The position numbers and the translations under genes were made by a program. A stretch of DNA of 64,000 nt from Gammaproteobacteria bacterium (lineage in GTDB: Bacteria; Pseudomonadota; Gammaproteobacteria; SZUA-152): the NCBI GenBank assembly GCA_032250735.1, contig JAVVEP010000010.1, forward strand, positions 47,743-111,742. Direction: 5' to 3'. Within the stretch, counting starts at the first letter, position 1; each line of letters begins with the position of its first letter. This document shows, piece by piece, positions 19,375-31,096 of this stretch. Under the pieces are notes generated by a model that was given only the letters and a program-made list of their open reading frames with translations, made no database searches and was not told the DNA's origin.

Positions 19375-20145
19375 CTAGCGCACGATCCCGCGAGTGCTAC
19401 CTTTCAGAAAAGTCAGCAATTGATCCACTTCCTTACAGGACTGGGCCTTGACCTCGATCTGCTCCACTGCCTGCTCCAGGGTCAGATTGGATCGATAGAT
19501 GATTTTATAGGCACGACGCAGTTCGCGAATCGCCTCGCTGGAAAAACCACGCCGCTTGAGGCCCTCGGTATTGAGGCCGTGTGGTTTGGCCATGTGACCG
19601 GAGACCATCAGAAACGGCAGTACATCTTTCGAGATCACACTATTCATCGCGGTGAAACAGTGTGCGCCGAGTTTGCAGAACTGGTGCACCAGGGTGAAGC
19701 CGCCAAGGATGACGTAATCTTCGATGGTGACATGTCCCGCCAGGGTGACGCTATTGGCGAAGATGGTGTTGCTGCCGATCTGGCAATCGTGGGCGATATG
19801 TACCGTGGCCATGATCCAGTTGTCATCACCAATGCGGGTAACACCGGCATCCTGCACGGTACCGCGGCTGATGGTGCAATATTCACGAATCACATTGCGA
19901 TCACCAATCTCCAGACGGGTCGGCTCACCGGCGTATTTTTTATCCTGCGGGTCGCCACCGATGGCGGCGAAGGAATAGATTTTGTTATCGCGACCAATGC
20001 GGGTGGGGCCATCAATCACCACGTGTGAACCGATCGTGGTACCTTCCCCAATCTCGACATCCGCCCCGATCACCGCGAAGGGGCCGACGCTGACACCATC
20101 GGCGATACGGGCACTGGGATCAATTATGGCCTGGGGGTGGATCAA
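19375..20145 (-). CDS. lpxA: UDP-N-acetylglucosamine O-acyltransferase
   Basis: A 256-residue left-handed beta-helix acyltransferase that adds the first 3-hydroxyacyl chain in lipid A synthesis. Hexapeptide repeats run through the first two thirds (IIDPSARIADGVSVGPFAVI onward). The active-site His is in WIMATVHIAHDCQIG, and the C-terminal helical domain follows NTEGLKRRGFS. It lies between fabZ (141 bp upstream) and lpxB (5 bp downstream). Confidence 0.98.
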   Translation of the reverse strand: MIHPQAIIDPSARIADGVSVGPFAVIGADVEIGEGTTIGSHVVIDGPTRIGRDNKIYSFAAIGGDPQDKKYAGEPTRLEIGDRNVIREYCTISRGTVQDAGVTRIGDDNWIMATVHIAHDCQIGSNTIFANSVTLAGHVTIEDYVILGGFTLVHQFCKLGAHCFTAMNSVISKDVLPFLMVSGHMAKPHGLNTEGLKRRGFSSEAIRELRRAYKIIYRSNLTLEQAVEQIEVKAQSCKEVDQLLTFLKGSTRGIVR

Positions 20146-20286
20146 GGATCACTTTCCTCTCACGATACTTTTTTAAACAATGCTGCTTTCTTTAACGACG
20201 CTGGCTGAGGGTAGATGTCTTGCACGTCTACTCTCATCGACAACCATAAAAAGATCCCGCCACTGGCGTGAGCCTGTCCGCTGGTT

Positions 20287-20754
20287 TTAGATGCTGCGCT
20301 CAGCACACATCAGTTCGGCAGAGCAGACGATGTTGCCATCCACCTTCGCAACACCGTTAAATTTCCAGACACCCCGCTTGGTCTTAACGAGATCGACCTC
20401 CAGCACCAGCTTGTCACCCGGCACCACCGGTTGTTTGAAACGCGCACCATCAATACCGACGAAATAATACAGTGACTCGTTATCCGGCACTTTTCCGCTG
20501 GTACGAAAAGCGAGAATGCCGGTGGCCTGCGCCAGGGCCTCCAGAATCAGCACGCCGGGCATCACCGCACGATTGGGGAAATGGCCCATGAAGTAGGGTT
20601 CATTGTAGGTGATATTTTTATACCCGATCAGGCTTTCACCCACCTTGCATTCGGTCACCCGGTCAATCAACAGGAAGGGGTAGCGGTGGGGAAGATGTTC
20701 CAGGATCTGGTAAATATCCAGCGTGTTCATCGATGAATCTAGCGGCTTACTCAT
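20287..20754 (-). CDS. fabZ: 3-hydroxyacyl-[acyl-carrier-protein] dehydratase FabZ
   Basis: A 155-residue hot-dog-fold dehydratase acting in fatty acid elongation. The catalytic His is in [14 protein letters not shown]...[23 protein letters not shown], read in two parts, and the catalytic Glu lies in the last block. ATG 20754 is preferred because it overlaps the lpxD stop by eight bases (ATGAGTAA), implying translational coupling. ATG 20730 is an alternative that would remove the short leader MSKPLDSS. Confidence 0.96.
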   Translation of the reverse strand: MSKPLDSSMNTLDIYQILEHLPHRYPFLLIDRVTECKVGESLIGYKNITYNEPYFMGHFPNRAVMPGVLILEALAQATGILAFRTSGKVPDNESLYYFVGIDGARFKQPVVPGDKLVLEVDLVKTKRGVWKFNGVAKVDGNIVCSAELMCAERSI

Positions 20755-21808
20755 TATTTTTCTTTTCACCCAAGTGTTCAATAGCGCCCATTTGTTTTTC
20801 CAGCATTTTCAACCGGCGCGACATGTCATCCAGCTGTTTTAAGCGGACAAAGTTACGGTGCCACTGCGCATTTTTTTCCAACGGGGTACCGGATGAATAC
20901 ACGCCCGCCTCCAGAACCGACTGGCTGACATGCGACATCCCTGTGATCGTGACATTATCCGCGATCTCGAGGTGGCCGACAATGCCCACACAGCCCCCAA
21001 TTGCACAGCCTTTGCCGATGCGGGTGCTGCCGGCCACCGCCGTACAGGCCGCGATCGCCGTGTGGTCGCCAATCTGGACGTTGTGGCCCACCTGTATCAG
21101 GTTATCCAGCTTTACCCCGGTGCCGATCACCGTGTCATCAATAGCACCACGGTCGATCGTGGTATTGGCGCCCACCTCCACATCATCACCCAGCACCACC
21201 TTGCCGACCTGCGGCACCTTGACCCAGCGCCCCTTGTCATTGGCCAGGCCAAAGCCATCGGCGCCAATCACCACGCCGGGGTGCAGAATCACGCGCCGAC
21301 CGATCTGCGAACCGTGACAGAGGGTGACATTGGCCGACAGACGCGTCTGTTCGGCGATCTGCACATTTCTGCCCAGCACGCAGCCCGGCCCAATGCGACA
21401 GTCCGCACCGACCACCACCCCGGCCTCAACCACACAGTGGGCGCCAATGGAGGCGGTTGGGTGTATCCGGGATTGCGGATCAATCGTGGCCGTGGGATGG
21501 ATGCCTGCGGGACTATCCTCCTGCGCATACAACCAGCCCGCCACATGGGCAAAAGCCACATGCGGGTTATCGACCACAATGGCGTGCATGGGTAACTGCT
21601 CCCGCTCGGATTCCCGTACCAGCACCGCGGAGGCGGCGCAGTCCAGCAGACACTTTTTATAACGGGGATTGGCGAGAAAGGTGATCGCGCCCTTCGCGGC
21701 GTGGGTGAACGCGGCGACCGATTCAATCGGGCAATCTTCATCCCCTTCAAGACGCGCCGGGATGCCCTGCTCGTTAAGCCTATCGACGATTGCCTTCAGG
21801 GTTAACAC
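20747..21808 (-). CDS. lpxD: UDP-3-O-acylglucosamine N-acyltransferase
   Basis: At 353 residues it has an N-terminal uridine-binding domain ([20 protein letters not shown]) and a long left-handed beta-helix of hexapeptide repeats. The catalytic His is in [19 protein letters not shown]. It adds the second acyl chain to UDP-acylglucosamine. The C-terminal helix is charged and ends in KKNNE, overlapping the fabZ start. It begins 10 bases after the skp stop. Confidence 0.98.
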   Translation of the reverse strand: MLTLKAIVDRLNEQGIPARLEGDEDCPIESVAAFTHAAKGAITFLANPRYKKCLLDCAASAVLVRESEREQLPMHAIVVDNPHVAFAHVAGWLYAQEDSPAGIHPTATIDPQSRIHPTASIGAHCVVEAGVVVGADCRIGPGCVLGRNVQIAEQTRLSANVTLCHGSQIGRRVILHPGVVIGADGFGLANDKGRWVKVPQVGKVVLGDDVEVGANTTIDRGAIDDTVIGTGVKLDNLIQVGHNVQIGDHTAIAACTAVAGSTRIGKGCAIGGCVGIVGHLEIADNVTITGMSHVSQSVLEAGVYSSGTPLEKNAQWHRNFVRLKQLDDMSRRLKMLEKQMGAIEHLGEKKNNE

Positions 21809-21818
21809 GCGCGGTGCT

Positions 21819-22355
21819 TTATGGCTTGGTGGATGGCTTGAATTCCTGCTTCAGGCGATCAACCACCTTGCTGGTCATATCAACGCGCTCATTCGCATAA
21901 ACCACGCCATCGCTGACCACCAGGTCATAGTTTTCCTTTTTCGAGATATCGGTAATCACCTCGAACACGCGGCGTCGCAATATATCAAAGGCCTCGTTGC
22001 GGCGAATATTCAGGTCTTCCCGGAACTCCTCCTGCGAGCGTTTCAGATCACGCTTCTGCGAAATGATGTCCCGCTCCAGCTTACGACGCTCGGACTCGCT
22101 CATGATCGCGCCGTCACGGGTAAGTTTTTCTTCCATATTTCGCACCGCCTGCTGCGCCTTCACCAGGGCCTGGTCGCGGGGGGCGAATTCCTGTTCCAGA
22201 CGGTTGCGGGCGTCATCGGCCTGCGGCGCCTGTTCCAGCACCTGGGCGGCATTCACAAAGCCGATCTTCAGCTCAGCGGCCTGCGCCCCAAGTGTGGCAA
22301 AACACAATGACATTCCCATAAACGCTGTTGCCAGACGGTTAGTCCACATTTTCAT
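21819..22355 (-). CDS. skp: OmpH/Skp family periplasmic chaperone
   Basis: A 178-residue periplasmic protein with a signal peptide (cleavage after GAQA) and a long charged helical region forming the Skp tentacles ([20 protein letters not shown]). It holds unfolded outer membrane proteins for BamA. ATG 22355 is chosen because the signal peptide starts there; upstream in-frame codons include a duplicated AAAGTTGCTGTA stretch that looks untranslated. Its place between bamA and lpxD is canonical. Confidence 0.94.
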   Translation of the reverse strand: MKMWTNRLATAFMGMSLCFATLGAQAAELKIGFVNAAQVLEQAPQADDARNRLEQEFAPRDQALVKAQQAVRNMEEKLTRDGAIMSESERRKLERDIISQKRDLKRSQEEFREDLNIRRNEAFDILRRRVFEVITDISKKENYDLVVSDGVVYANERVDMTSKVVDRLKQEFKPSTKP

Positions 22356-22522
22356 GCTGATTCCCATGGTTGCGGTACACAAAGTTGCTGTACATAAAGT
22401 TGCTGTAACACTGGTGCCAAGATTACCCCGAACAGGCCCAGGATGACACAAAACCGGGGCCGGTCCGGCAATGATGCCACGAAAAACCCCGGCTTCACCA
22501 GTGGCGCCTGGCGCCGTCGCGG

Positions 22523-24805
22523 CTAGAAAGGCGCACCGATGGAGAACTGGAAGACCTCCGTCTCGTCACCCGCCTTGGCATTGATCGCCCAGCCCCAGTT
22601 AAAGGTCAGGGCCCCTACCGGCGTCAGCCAGATGGCGGACAGACCGTAGGCGGAGCGCAATTCCTTGCTATCAACATCCTCGCTGGTGGCAAAAACATTA
22701 CCGGCATCAACGAAGGCGCTCAGGCGGAAGTTGCGCTCCGACTCGGCAAAGGGCGAAGGAAAGAACAGTTCCAGCTGGGTAATGATCTTGGTGTTGCCAC
22801 CAATGGGCTCATCGGTGAGTGTGTCCCGTGGCCCCAGGCTATTGCCCCGGAAACCGCGCACAGAGCGCCCGCCACCGGCATAATAATTTTTGTAAAACGG
22901 CAATGCCGAGGTATCACCATAGGCGTCACCGTAACCCAACTCCGCGCCGAGTGACAGGGAGGTGCCCTTACCCATCGGCACATAATATTTCTGGCGCACG
23001 CTCAGTTTGTAATATTCCAGATCGCCACCCGGCAAGGCGACTTCGGCCGACAGCAGGCTGAAATAACCGCTGTCCGGGAAGATGGCCCGGTTACGGGTAT
23101 CGTGCGACCAGCTCACCGTGCTCGAGAAGGTATCAAAGTTATCACCGTTCTCCGCCACCCACTCGGAGTAGGAGATCGGCGCCGTCGTCGTATTGATCTG
23201 CAGGTCCGTGTTTTCATAACCCAGACTCCAGGAGGCGCGATTGTATTCACTGATGGGGAACCCAAAATTCATGCTCGCGCCATAGGAATCCGTCGAATAA
23301 TCGGCGAGATTGGCCTCTGCGGCATCGGTCGACTGCGAGTGCAGGCTAAATCCGCGGCTGATGCCGTCCTGAGTGTAATAGGGATTGGTATAACTGAAAC
23401 GATAGACAGTATTCACTTTACTGTTATTCACTTCGGTGCTGATACGCTTACCCGAACCCATGAAGTTGTTAAACGTCACACTCATGTTAAACAACAGGCC
23501 CTGGGTGTCACCATAACCAAGACCCGCCGTGAAGTTACCGGTTGAACCCTCGGTCACATCAAAGTTCAGATCCACCTGATCGCTGGCGCCCACAACCGCA
23601 GGCGACTCCACGTTCACCGTGTCAAAATATCCCAGTTTCTGCAGGCGTATCTTGGAACGTTCAACCAGCGGTGACGACAACCAGCCACCCTCCATCTGTC
23701 GCACCTCGCGACGCACCACGTCGTCACGCGTCTTGGTATTGCCGGTAATATTGATCCGTCGCACATAGACCCGGTTGCGCGGGTTAATGACGAAATTGAT
23801 GGCGATAGTGCGATCCTCATCATTGATATCCGGCACCGCATTCACATTCGCAAAGGCATAGCCATCAATCCCGAGACGCTCGCTGATCTTATTGCTGCTT
23901 TCCGCGATATTGCGCCGGGAAAAAATATCGCCGGCCTTTACGGTGAGCAACTGACGAAGCTCCTCTTCAGGCACCGGCATATCACCACTGAGTTTGACGT
24001 CACGTACGGTATATTGCTCGCCTTCCGTCACATTCACGCTGATGTAAACATCGCGCTTATCCGGGGTAATGGAGACCTGGGTCGATTCGATATTGAAATG
24101 CAGATAGCCTCGATCCAGATAATAGGAACGCAAACTTTCCAGATCACCCAGCATCTGCTGCTTGGAATAGGTGCCGCTACCGGAAATGCCCGACCACATC
24201 GTCGGGGTGGACAGCTCGAAGCTGTCCAGCAGGGTCTGTTCGTCAAATTTCTGCACGCCGATAATATTGATGAGCCTGATTTTTGCCGCATCGCCCTCGT
24301 CAATATCAATGGTGATCTCAACCCGGTTGCGCTCCAGCTCGGTCAGTTTGGTCTCAATCTTTACGCCATACTTGCCGAGGCTGAAATACTGCTGATGCAA
24401 TTCCTGTTCAATCTGGTCCAGCAAGGAACGGTTGAAGATACGGCCTTCGGTAAGGCCGATGGTTTTCAACGCGGTATTCAGGTCTTCCGTATTCAGATCT
24501 TCATTGCCGAACACGTCAATTTTGGCAATCGAGGGACGCTCTTCTACATGCACCACCAGCACACTGTCCTCGCGCGTTAACTGCACATCCTCGAAAAATC
24601 CGGTCTTGTACAGCGCCTTGATGATCGCGCTGGCCCTGGCATCATCCAGGGTCTCTCCAACCTTTATGGGCAGATAGTTGAATGTGGTGCCCAGTGAGAT
24701 GCGTTGCAGTCCCTGCACCTGGATATCCTGTACCACAAAGCTCTCAAAGGCCCAGGCGTTTACCGACAGCAGCAGCGACAGCGCAATTGCCAGCAGGCAT
24801 TGCAT
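22523..24805 (-). CDS. bamA: Outer membrane protein assembly factor BamA
   Basis: A 760-residue Omp85 protein. The signal peptide ends near AWA, five POTRA domains follow (first starting VQDIQVQGLQRIS), then the 16-strand beta-barrel with the VRGF motif (GGRSVRGFRGNSLGPRD). It ends in an aromatic terminus (QFSIGAPF), the usual C-terminal beta-signal. It inserts outer membrane proteins together with BamBCDE. ATG 24805 is chosen as the signal-peptide start. The order rseP-bamA-skp-lpxD is conserved. Confidence 0.98.
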   Translation of the reverse strand: MQCLLAIALSLLLSVNAWAFESFVVQDIQVQGLQRISLGTTFNYLPIKVGETLDDARASAIIKALYKTGFFEDVQLTREDSVLVVHVEERPSIAKIDVFGNEDLNTEDLNTALKTIGLTEGRIFNRSLLDQIEQELHQQYFSLGKYGVKIETKLTELERNRVEITIDIDEGDAAKIRLINIIGVQKFDEQTLLDSFELSTPTMWSGISGSGTYSKQQMLGDLESLRSYYLDRGYLHFNIESTQVSITPDKRDVYISVNVTEGEQYTVRDVKLSGDMPVPEEELRQLLTVKAGDIFSRRNIAESSNKISERLGIDGYAFANVNAVPDINDEDRTIAINFVINPRNRVYVRRINITGNTKTRDDVVRREVRQMEGGWLSSPLVERSKIRLQKLGYFDTVNVESPAVVGASDQVDLNFDVTEGSTGNFTAGLGYGDTQGLLFNMSVTFNNFMGSGKRISTEVNNSKVNTVYRFSYTNPYYTQDGISRGFSLHSQSTDAAEANLADYSTDSYGASMNFGFPISEYNRASWSLGYENTDLQINTTTAPISYSEWVAENGDNFDTFSSTVSWSHDTRNRAIFPDSGYFSLLSAEVALPGGDLEYYKLSVRQKYYVPMGKGTSLSLGAELGYGDAYGDTSALPFYKNYYAGGGRSVRGFRGNSLGPRDTLTDEPIGGNTKIITQLELFFPSPFAESERNFRLSAFVDAGNVFATSEDVDSKELRSAYGLSAIWLTPVGALTFNWGWAINAKAGDETEVFQFSIGAPF

Positions 24806-24887
24806 TCTTGTTATTCGAGACACTAAACCCAAAATCACACCCCTACGACCCGGCAAACCCTGATCAGCTCATATCCAGCGGACTTCA

Positions 24888-26258
24888 TCAAGAGTTAGCC
24901 AATAAACGCATGACGTCGTTGTATAACGCCAGACTCATTAAAACCAATAAAAACGCAATGCCGAGCTGTTGCAGCCTTAACTGCAACGCATCAGAGACAG
25001 GGCTGCCCTTCACCATTTCCACCAGGTAATACATCAGGTGCCCGCCATCCAGCATCGGTACCGGCAACAGATTCAGGACACCCAGGCTGATACTGACCAC
25101 CGCCAGAAAATACAGAAAGGCGGTGAAACCAACGCTCGCCGTATAACCCGCATAGGTGGCGATGGTGATGGGACCGCTGAGATTTTTGACCGACACCTCC
25201 CCGACGATCATCTTACCGATCATGCGCAGGGTAAGCACGGACATCTGCCAGGTTTTGGCGGCCGCCACCGTCAGGGATTCGAACACGGGATATTCTTCAC
25301 GGGCCAACAGCTCGGGTGGCAGAGGTCCGGCCGGTGCAGGTGCGGCCCCGATACGGCCGATATCGCCGCTGTCGGTTGGGCGGCGTTCGGTGGTGACCGT
25401 GATGGTCTGCACTACGCCGTCACGCTCGATCTCAAACTCGATGGCCTGGCCGGGATTGGCGCGCACCAGCTCCACCACCGCCATCCAGTCACCCATGGGC
25501 TGGCTATTGGCGCGCAGGATATGATCCCCCGCCTTCAGCCCCGCCGCCTGTGCCGGCCCGTCAGCGGATAATTCACCCAGCACCGCCGGCAGCACCGGCC
25601 GGACAGGCGCAATCCCCAGATGGCTCAGCAGCTGCTTCTGTTTGATCTCGTTGGAAATGTCGGCCACCGGGATGCGCAGGGTGTGGGTCTCGCCACTGGC
25701 GCCCTGCACCTGAAAGCTCACCTCATCGGAATTGAGCGCGGCATCCAGTAGATTGAACCGCGCCACGCCCCAGGTGGGTGTGTTGCGGCCGTTGATGTCG
25801 ATGATGCGGTCACCCGCCCGAAATCCGGCAAGCGCCGCGGCGGACTGCGGGGTGACCTCACCGACGATGGGCGCCACGCCCGGCACGCCGATGAGATACA
25901 TCATCCATAGCGCCAGGATCGCAAAAATGAAATTGAACAGCGGGCCCGCCGCGACAATCGCGAAACGTCGCCACACCGATTGGCGATTAAAGGCGCGATG
26001 CCGTTCCGACTCGGCGACCTCGCCCTCGCGTTCGTCCAGCATCTTGACGTAGCCGCCCAGGGGAAAGGCCGCCAGTACATATTCCGTCTGATCCGGCCCG
26101 TATTTTCGCAGCCACAGCGGTTTGCCAAAACCCACCGAGAAACGCAGCACCTTGACGCCCAGTTTGCGGGCCGTCCAGAAATGCCCGAACTCATGGAAGG
26201 CGATAAGCAGCCCCAGGGTCACCAGCAGGGCCAGGGCCGAGGTGATAAAGCCGCTCAT
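24888..26258 (-). CDS. rseP: RseP-type intramembrane zinc metalloprotease
   Basis: A 456-residue site-2 protease. The zinc motif HEFGH is in the first membrane helix ([20 protein letters not shown]) and the third ligand in [16 protein letters not shown]. Two PDZ domains sit between ([15 protein letters not shown] and [15 protein letters not shown]). In the family it cleaves the anti-sigma factor RseA during the envelope stress response and clears signal-peptide remnants. Its ATG overlaps the dxr stop as ATGA, so translation is probably coupled. Confidence 0.97.
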   Translation of the reverse strand: MSGFITSALALLVTLGLLIAFHEFGHFWTARKLGVKVLRFSVGFGKPLWLRKYGPDQTEYVLAAFPLGGYVKMLDEREGEVAESERHRAFNRQSVWRRFAIVAAGPLFNFIFAILALWMMYLIGVPGVAPIVGEVTPQSAAALAGFRAGDRIIDINGRNTPTWGVARFNLLDAALNSDEVSFQVQGASGETHTLRIPVADISNEIKQKQLLSHLGIAPVRPVLPAVLGELSADGPAQAAGLKAGDHILRANSQPMGDWMAVVELVRANPGQAIEFEIERDGVVQTITVTTERRPTDSGDIGRIGAAPAPAGPLPPELLAREEYPVFESLTVAAAKTWQMSVLTLRMIGKMIVGEVSVKNLSGPITIATYAGYTASVGFTAFLYFLAVVSISLGVLNLLPVPMLDGGHLMYYLVEMVKGSPVSDALQLRLQQLGIAFLLVLMSLALYNDVMRLLANS

Positions 26259-27577
26259 TTCGCCTGCCCCGCCAGATTCGCCTGCGCGGTCGCTTTGACC
26301 AGCCGATCTGCCATCTCACGCGCCGCCTGGTCCGCCGCCAGCACCACCTCCAGCGAACGGACGGGCTGGGTTTCTATCGCGGCCATGGTCTGGGCGATAA
26401 TCGTGGGGATGTCGGTAAAGCCGATCTCTGCGTCCAGAAAACTTTGCACGGCAATCTCATTCGCGGCATTCATAATCGCCGGGGTGGTACCGCCGGTCCT
26501 GGCCGCGCGATAGGCCAGCGACAGACACGGGAAGCGCTGCAGGTCCGGGCGTTCAAAATTCAGTTGGGCCACCGCAAACAGATCCAGCGCATCCACCCCG
26601 GAGCTGATGCGTTGCGGCCAGGCCATGGCATGGGCGATGGGGGTGCGCATGTCCGGATTGCCGAGCTGTGCCAGTACCGAACCATCGTCATACGCCACCA
26701 TGGAGTGAATCACGCTTTCCGGATGAATCACCACCTCGATGTTATCCGCCGTGGTATTAAACAACCAGCACGCCTCGATGACCTCCAGCCCCTTGTTCAT
26801 CATGGTGGCGGAGTCCACCGAAATCTTGCGCCCCATTTTCCATTTCGGGTGCGCACAGGCCTGCTCAGGTGTGACTTTTTCCAGTTGGGCGGGATCGGTG
26901 GTGCGGAAGGGGCCGCCCGAGGCGGTTAACAGAATGCGTTTAATCCCCAGCGTACTCAACGAATTGCTGGCCACATGCTTCGACTGGGCACAGGCATAGT
27001 CCGCCGGCATGCTCTGAAAGATGGCATTGTGTTCGCTGTCGATGGGCAACAGCTCGGCGCCGTTGTCGCGCACCGCGTCCAGCAGGATCTGACCCGACAT
27101 CACCAGCGCCTCTTTATTCGCCAGCAGGATGCGCTTGCCGGCCTGGGCCGCCGCCAGCGTGGGCCGCAGCCCGGCAGCACCGACGATGGCCGCCATCACC
27201 TGTTGCACCTGCGTCAGTGCCGCGACCGTCTCCAGGCCGTCCACACCGCTCAGGACGATGGTATCCAGACCGGCATCACGCAATTTTTGCCGGGCCTGTT
27301 CGGCGCACCCGGCGTCAACCATCACTACATATTCCGGGGCAAAGGCGATGGCCTGTTCCACCAGTCGATCCACCTGGCGATGCGCGGTCAGGGCCACGAC
27401 GCGATAGCGTTGCGGATGCCGGGCGATGACGTCCAGGGTGCTCAGGCCGATGGAACCGGTGGCGCCGAGGATAGTGACGCCGATGGGCCCACAGGGAATG
27501 GATCTGCTGGGCGTGCCGTCCAGCTGCACAGCGGCTTTCCCGGTAGTGTTCATAGTGGCGCTCATACTGGAGTTCAT
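26255..27577 (-). CDS. dxr: 1-deoxy-D-xylulose 5-phosphate reductoisomerase
   Basis: A 440-residue NADPH-dependent enzyme of the MEP isoprenoid pathway. The NADPH motif is [19 protein letters not shown], the metal and substrate region is [13 protein letters not shown], and GPFRTTD and [18 protein letters not shown] are diagnostic. ATG 27577 is chosen because it forms an ATGA overlap with the cdsA stop; this leaves a non-conserved 30-residue leader, and ATG 27553 is possible. Upstream uppS also uses isoprenoid precursors. Confidence 0.97.
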   Translation of the reverse strand: MNSSMSATMNTTGKAAVQLDGTPSRSIPCGPIGVTILGATGSIGLSTLDVIARHPQRYRVVALTAHRQVDRLVEQAIAFAPEYVVMVDAGCAEQARQKLRDAGLDTIVLSGVDGLETVAALTQVQQVMAAIVGAAGLRPTLAAAQAGKRILLANKEALVMSGQILLDAVRDNGAELLPIDSEHNAIFQSMPADYACAQSKHVASNSLSTLGIKRILLTASGGPFRTTDPAQLEKVTPEQACAHPKWKMGRKISVDSATMMNKGLEVIEACWLFNTTADNIEVVIHPESVIHSMVAYDDGSVLAQLGNPDMRTPIAHAMAWPQRISSGVDALDLFAVAQLNFERPDLQRFPCLSLAYRAARTGGTTPAIMNAANEIAVQSFLDAEIGFTDIPTIIAQTMAAIETQPVRSLEVVLAADQAAREMADRLVKATAQANLAGQAK

Positions 27578-28428
27578 AGCAAAGAGATGCCGGCGCCGGT
27601 GAGGCCTGTGAACCCACCCAGCCAATAACCCACCACAAACACCGGCGCCGCCGCGGTCACACTGTCGATGCGATCCAGCACCCCGCCGTGGCCGGGCAGC
27701 AGCGTGCCGCTATCCTTAATCCCTGCATGGCGTTTAAACATACTTTCAGTGAGATCCCCCAGCACGGAAAACAAAACCGTGATCAGTGACAGGACCACAA
27801 ACAACGGCCACTGGTTCCCGGGAAGTTCAAGCAGCTGCGCCGCGCCCAGCGCATAGGCCAGGCTCAGGAGCGCGCCACTGGCCACGCCCTCCCAGGTTTT
27901 TCCCGGGCTGACCGCCGGTGCCAGCTTATGCCGACCCCAGGCCCGGCCGCCGAAATAGGCACCGGAATCGGCCACCCAGATCAGGCTCAGCAGATACAGG
28001 ACCAGCAGCGGGCCCTGCGCGCCACTCTCGTGCAGGGCGATCACCGCCAGCCAGGTGGGGACCAGCACGATCAGACCGATGAGGGACTGCGCCACCGATG
28101 AGGACCAGCGCGCCGCGGAATTCGGAAAATGCAGCACGAAGGCAATGGCCAGCAGCCACCAGAACAGGCTCAATACCGGCAACGCCATCCAGTTGGCGGC
28201 CGCGTCACGCAGCATCCACCATGCGCCCGCCAGGCTGGCCGCCACCACCAGGGTATACAGGCCCCGCTGCGCTACAGAGCGCATTTTCATCAGGCCGCTC
28301 CACTCCCAGCCGCCCTGGATCACAAACAGGGCCAGTACCAGGGCAAGGTAGTCGGTGGGTAAACGCAGAATGCCCCATACCACCAAAGGCACCAGAATCG
28401 CGGCGGTGAGCAGGCGCTGTTTCAGCAT
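27574..28428 (-). CDS. cdsA: Phosphatidate cytidylyltransferase
   Basis: A 284-residue polytopic membrane enzyme making CDP-diacylglycerol from phosphatidate and CTP. The CDP-DAG synthase signature is present ([20 protein letters not shown] followed by [13 protein letters not shown]), as is SPGKTWEG. Its stop overlaps the dxr start. Confidence 0.97.
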   Translation of the reverse strand: MLKQRLLTAAILVPLVVWGILRLPTDYLALVLALFVIQGGWEWSGLMKMRSVAQRGLYTLVVAASLAGAWWMLRDAAANWMALPVLSLFWWLLAIAFVLHFPNSAARWSSSVAQSLIGLIVLVPTWLAVIALHESGAQGPLLVLYLLSLIWVADSGAYFGGRAWGRHKLAPAVSPGKTWEGVASGALLSLAYALGAAQLLELPGNQWPLFVVLSLITVLFSVLGDLTESMFKRHAGIKDSGTLLPGHGGVLDRIDSVTAAAPVFVVGYWLGGFTGLTGAGISLL

Positions 28429-28443
28429 AATGGTGTCGGCATG

Positions 28444-29220
28444 TCAGGCACCCTTTTCCTGTTCGACCTGCTTGCCGGTACGACCAAAGCGTCGCTGCCG
28501 CGCGGCAAAGGAATCCAGCGCCGCCTGCAGTGCCGCCTCGTCGAAGTCCGGCCACAGGGTGTCGGTGAAGTACAGCTCGGTATAGGCCAGCTGCCAGAGC
28601 AGGAAATTACTGATGCGACTTTCGCCGCCGGTGCGGATGAACAGATCGGGCTCGGGCAGCTCGTGCAAACACACACACTCGGCCAGCAGCTCCGGCGTCA
28701 CCTCTGCCACCTCCAGCTCGCCGTCCTTCACCCGTTGCGCCAGTTGCTGGGCCGCCTGGGCGATATCCCAGCGCCCCCCGTAATTGGCGGCCACCACTAC
28801 GGTGAGGCCGGTATTGTCCTTGGTCAGCGCCTCGGCGCTGGCAATGCGCTTTTGCAGCGGCTGGCTGAAACGGTCAATGCCGCCAATCACCCGCAGCCGC
28901 ACATTATTTTTGTGCAGGCGCTTCACCTCCCGCCCCAGCGCCGTCATGAACAGCTCCATCAGCAGTCCCACTTCCTGCTTGGGGCGACGCCAGTTTTCAC
29001 TACTGAAGGCAAACAGTGTCAGCACCTCAATGCCCTGTCTGGCACAGCCGCTGACAACGCCACGCACCGCTTCGACGCCGGCGCGGTGTCCCATAATACG
29101 CGGCTGATTGCGTTTTTCGGCCCAGCGCCCATTGCCGTCCATGATCATGGCGACATGGCGGGGAATCCTGGCTTGATCAGCGGGTGTGCGCTCAGCCGTG
29201 CTCGTATCGTCCGCCATCAC
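28444..29220 (-). CDS. uppS: Undecaprenyl diphosphate synthase
   Basis: A 258-residue cis-prenyltransferase that makes the C55 carrier for peptidoglycan and O-antigen. Signatures: HVAMIMDGNGRWAEKR with the catalytic Asp, GHRAGVEAVRGVV, TLFAFSSENWRRP, DLFIRTGGESRISNFLLWQ and ELYFTDTLWPDF. It ends 15 bases before cdsA. Confidence 0.98.
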   Translation of the reverse strand: MMADDTSTAERTPADQARIPRHVAMIMDGNGRWAEKRNQPRIMGHRAGVEAVRGVVSGCARQGIEVLTLFAFSSENWRRPKQEVGLLMELFMTALGREVKRLHKNNVRLRVIGGIDRFSQPLQKRIASAEALTKDNTGLTVVVAANYGGRWDIAQAAQQLAQRVKDGELEVAEVTPELLAECVCLHELPEPDLFIRTGGESRISNFLLWQLAYTELYFTDTLWPDFDEAALQAALDSFAARQRRFGRTGKQVEQEKGA

Positions 29221-29551
29221 GAATCTCCCGCACCGGCTAGCCGGGGCTGATTCACGGGTTTCAACAAGAGACGGTAAGCGGCTGACACAGGAGTTTCAAT
29301 TTCGATATACAGGAATAGTGGGAAACGGTGATGGTGAGGTCGTCTGCTCAGGCCATGAACACGGATAGTGGGCCCAGCGCGCCCGGTTTTTTCGTGGCGT
29401 AGCCTCGCAATAGCCGGCAATTAACTGCATGTTGCGCCTCGAATGTGAACATCGTGAACCTCAATATTTTTCGCCCGAACGCAATTTGCGTAACTCTGGG
29501 AATCTGTCTGTATGGCTCCAGGTATTAACAAGGCGCATGACACAACCGCCC
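29221..29551. other. 331-bp gap between frr and uppS
   Basis: No conserved ORF or RNA gene is seen. In most relatives frr and uppS are close together, so this gap may hold an internal promoter for the uppS-accA part of the cluster. I could not identify one with confidence. Confidence 0.4.
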
Positions 29552-30109
29552 TTACACCTCCAGCAAATCTTTTTCTTTGATCTCCAGCATCGCGTCAACT
29601 TCGGCCGTCCGCTTGTCGGTGAGCTTCTGTATTGCCGCCTCTGCCTGATGCTCCTGATCTTCGGAGATCTGTTTTTCTTTCAGCAGATCCTTGAAGTCGC
29701 CAATGGCATCGCGACGAATATTGCGAATCGCCACCTTGGTTTGCTCGCCTTCACCACGCACCACCTTGATCATGTCACGGCGACGCTCTTCGGTCAGCGC
29801 GGGCAGCGGCACACGAATCACCGTGCCGGAGGTGGCCGGATTCAGGCCCAGATTCGAGGTCATGATGGCTTTTTCCACCGCCTGCACCATGTTCTTTTCC
29901 CATGGCGTCACCGTCAGCATACGCGCGTCGCCAACACTGACTGTCGCCACCTGATTGAGCGCCGTCTCCGTGCCGTAATAATCCACCGTGATGTGATCCA
30001 GCAGACTGGTGTGCGCGCGACCGGTACGCAGCTTGGTCAATTCAGTTTTCAGGGTCTCGATGCTTTTACCCATTCGGGCATCGGCGTCTTTAAGAATGTC
30101 ATCGATCAT
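29552..30109 (-). CDS. frr: Ribosome recycling factor
   Basis: At 185 residues it has exactly the usual RRF length. It splits post-termination ribosomes with EF-G. Conserved blocks: [66 protein letters not shown] and RNIRRDA. It sits directly after pyrH in the translation/nucleotide cluster. Confidence 0.98.
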   Translation of the reverse strand: MIDDILKDADARMGKSIETLKTELTKLRTGRAHTSLLDHITVDYYGTETALNQVATVSVGDARMLTVTPWEKNMVQAVEKAIMTSNLGLNPATSGTVIRVPLPALTEERRRDMIKVVRGEGEQTKVAIRNIRRDAIGDFKDLLKEKQISEDQEHQAEAAIQKLTDKRTAEVDAMLEIKEKDLLEV

Positions 30110-30209
30110 GGATTAATTCTCGTTGTCTGTTGTTGCAACTGGTTGTGCGTTTATCGTGGGCAGTGATGCGGTGCGTTGCCTGGGCGCCGGTTGAACCGAT
30201 ACTCAAACC

Positions 30210-30935
30210 TTACTTAACGAGCGTACCTTCCTGCGCCCCTCGCATAATCGCCATCAATGTCCCCGCCTTGTTCATATTAAACACCCGCACCGGCATGGAT
30301 TGATCGCGACACAGCGCAATCGCCGTCGCATCCATCACGGCCAGACCCTTGGCCAACACCTCGTCATAGCTCAGGGTGTCATACAGGGTGGCGTTTTTGT
30401 CTTTCATGGGATCGGCAGAATACACGCCGTCCACCTTGGTGGCCTTGAGCACCAGCTCAGCGCCGATTTCGATGCCGCGCAGACTGGCCGCGGAGTCGGT
30501 GGTGAAAAACGGACTGCCGGTACCGGCGGCAAAGATCACCACGCGGCCCTTCTCCAGGTGGCGTACCGCACGGCGTTGAATGTAGGGCTCACAGACCGTG
30601 TCAATCGGCAAGGCCGACATCACCCGCACCGGCATGCCGTGGCGTTCCAACGCATCCTGCATGGACAGGGCATTGATGACGGTCGCCAACATGCCCATGT
30701 AATCACCGGTCGTACGATTCAGGCCACTCGCGGCCAGACTGACGCCGCGAAAGATATTGCCGCCGCCAATCACCAGCGCGACCTCGATACCCGCATCCAC
30801 CAGCTCTTTGACTTCCAGCGAGGTTCGGTCGATAACGCCGGGGTCAATGCCAAACTCGGCATCGCCCATCAACGCCTCGCCACTCAGTTTCAGTAGGATA
30901 CGCTTATAAACCGTGGTCGCCGTTGTGCCCGTCAT
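30210..30935 (-). CDS. pyrH: UMP kinase
   Basis: A 241-residue hexameric amino-acid-kinase-fold enzyme that phosphorylates UMP to UDP. Typical motifs: [64 protein letters not shown] and [13 protein letters not shown]. Position between tsf and frr is canonical. Confidence 0.98.
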   Translation of the reverse strand: MTGTTATTVYKRILLKLSGEALMGDAEFGIDPGVIDRTSLEVKELVDAGIEVALVIGGGNIFRGVSLAASGLNRTTGDYMGMLATVINALSMQDALERHGMPVRVMSALPIDTVCEPYIQRRAVRHLEKGRVVIFAAGTGSPFFTTDSAASLRGIEIGAELVLKATKVDGVYSADPMKDKNATLYDTLSYDEVLAKGLAVMDATAIALCRDQSMPVRVFNMNKAGTLMAIMRGAQEGTLVK

Positions 30936-31096
30936 TCCCCGTCCTTCTTAATATATCGCCAGGATGTCTGTGTAGTATTGTGGGCAGCGCGCGCCTCCGC
31001 TGCGCTACGCCGCCCGTAGTTTATCGATGGCCTTCCTGTTTTATACACCGAAAGATACGCATCGAAAGATATGCGTCGAAAATTGTACGTCGAAAA

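Noticed and set aside
22360..22420. Doubled AAAGTTGCTGTA segment upstream of skp as a regulatory site
   Set aside because: Two short copies only, between coding regions of a conserved operon. Could be simple slippage, with no further support.
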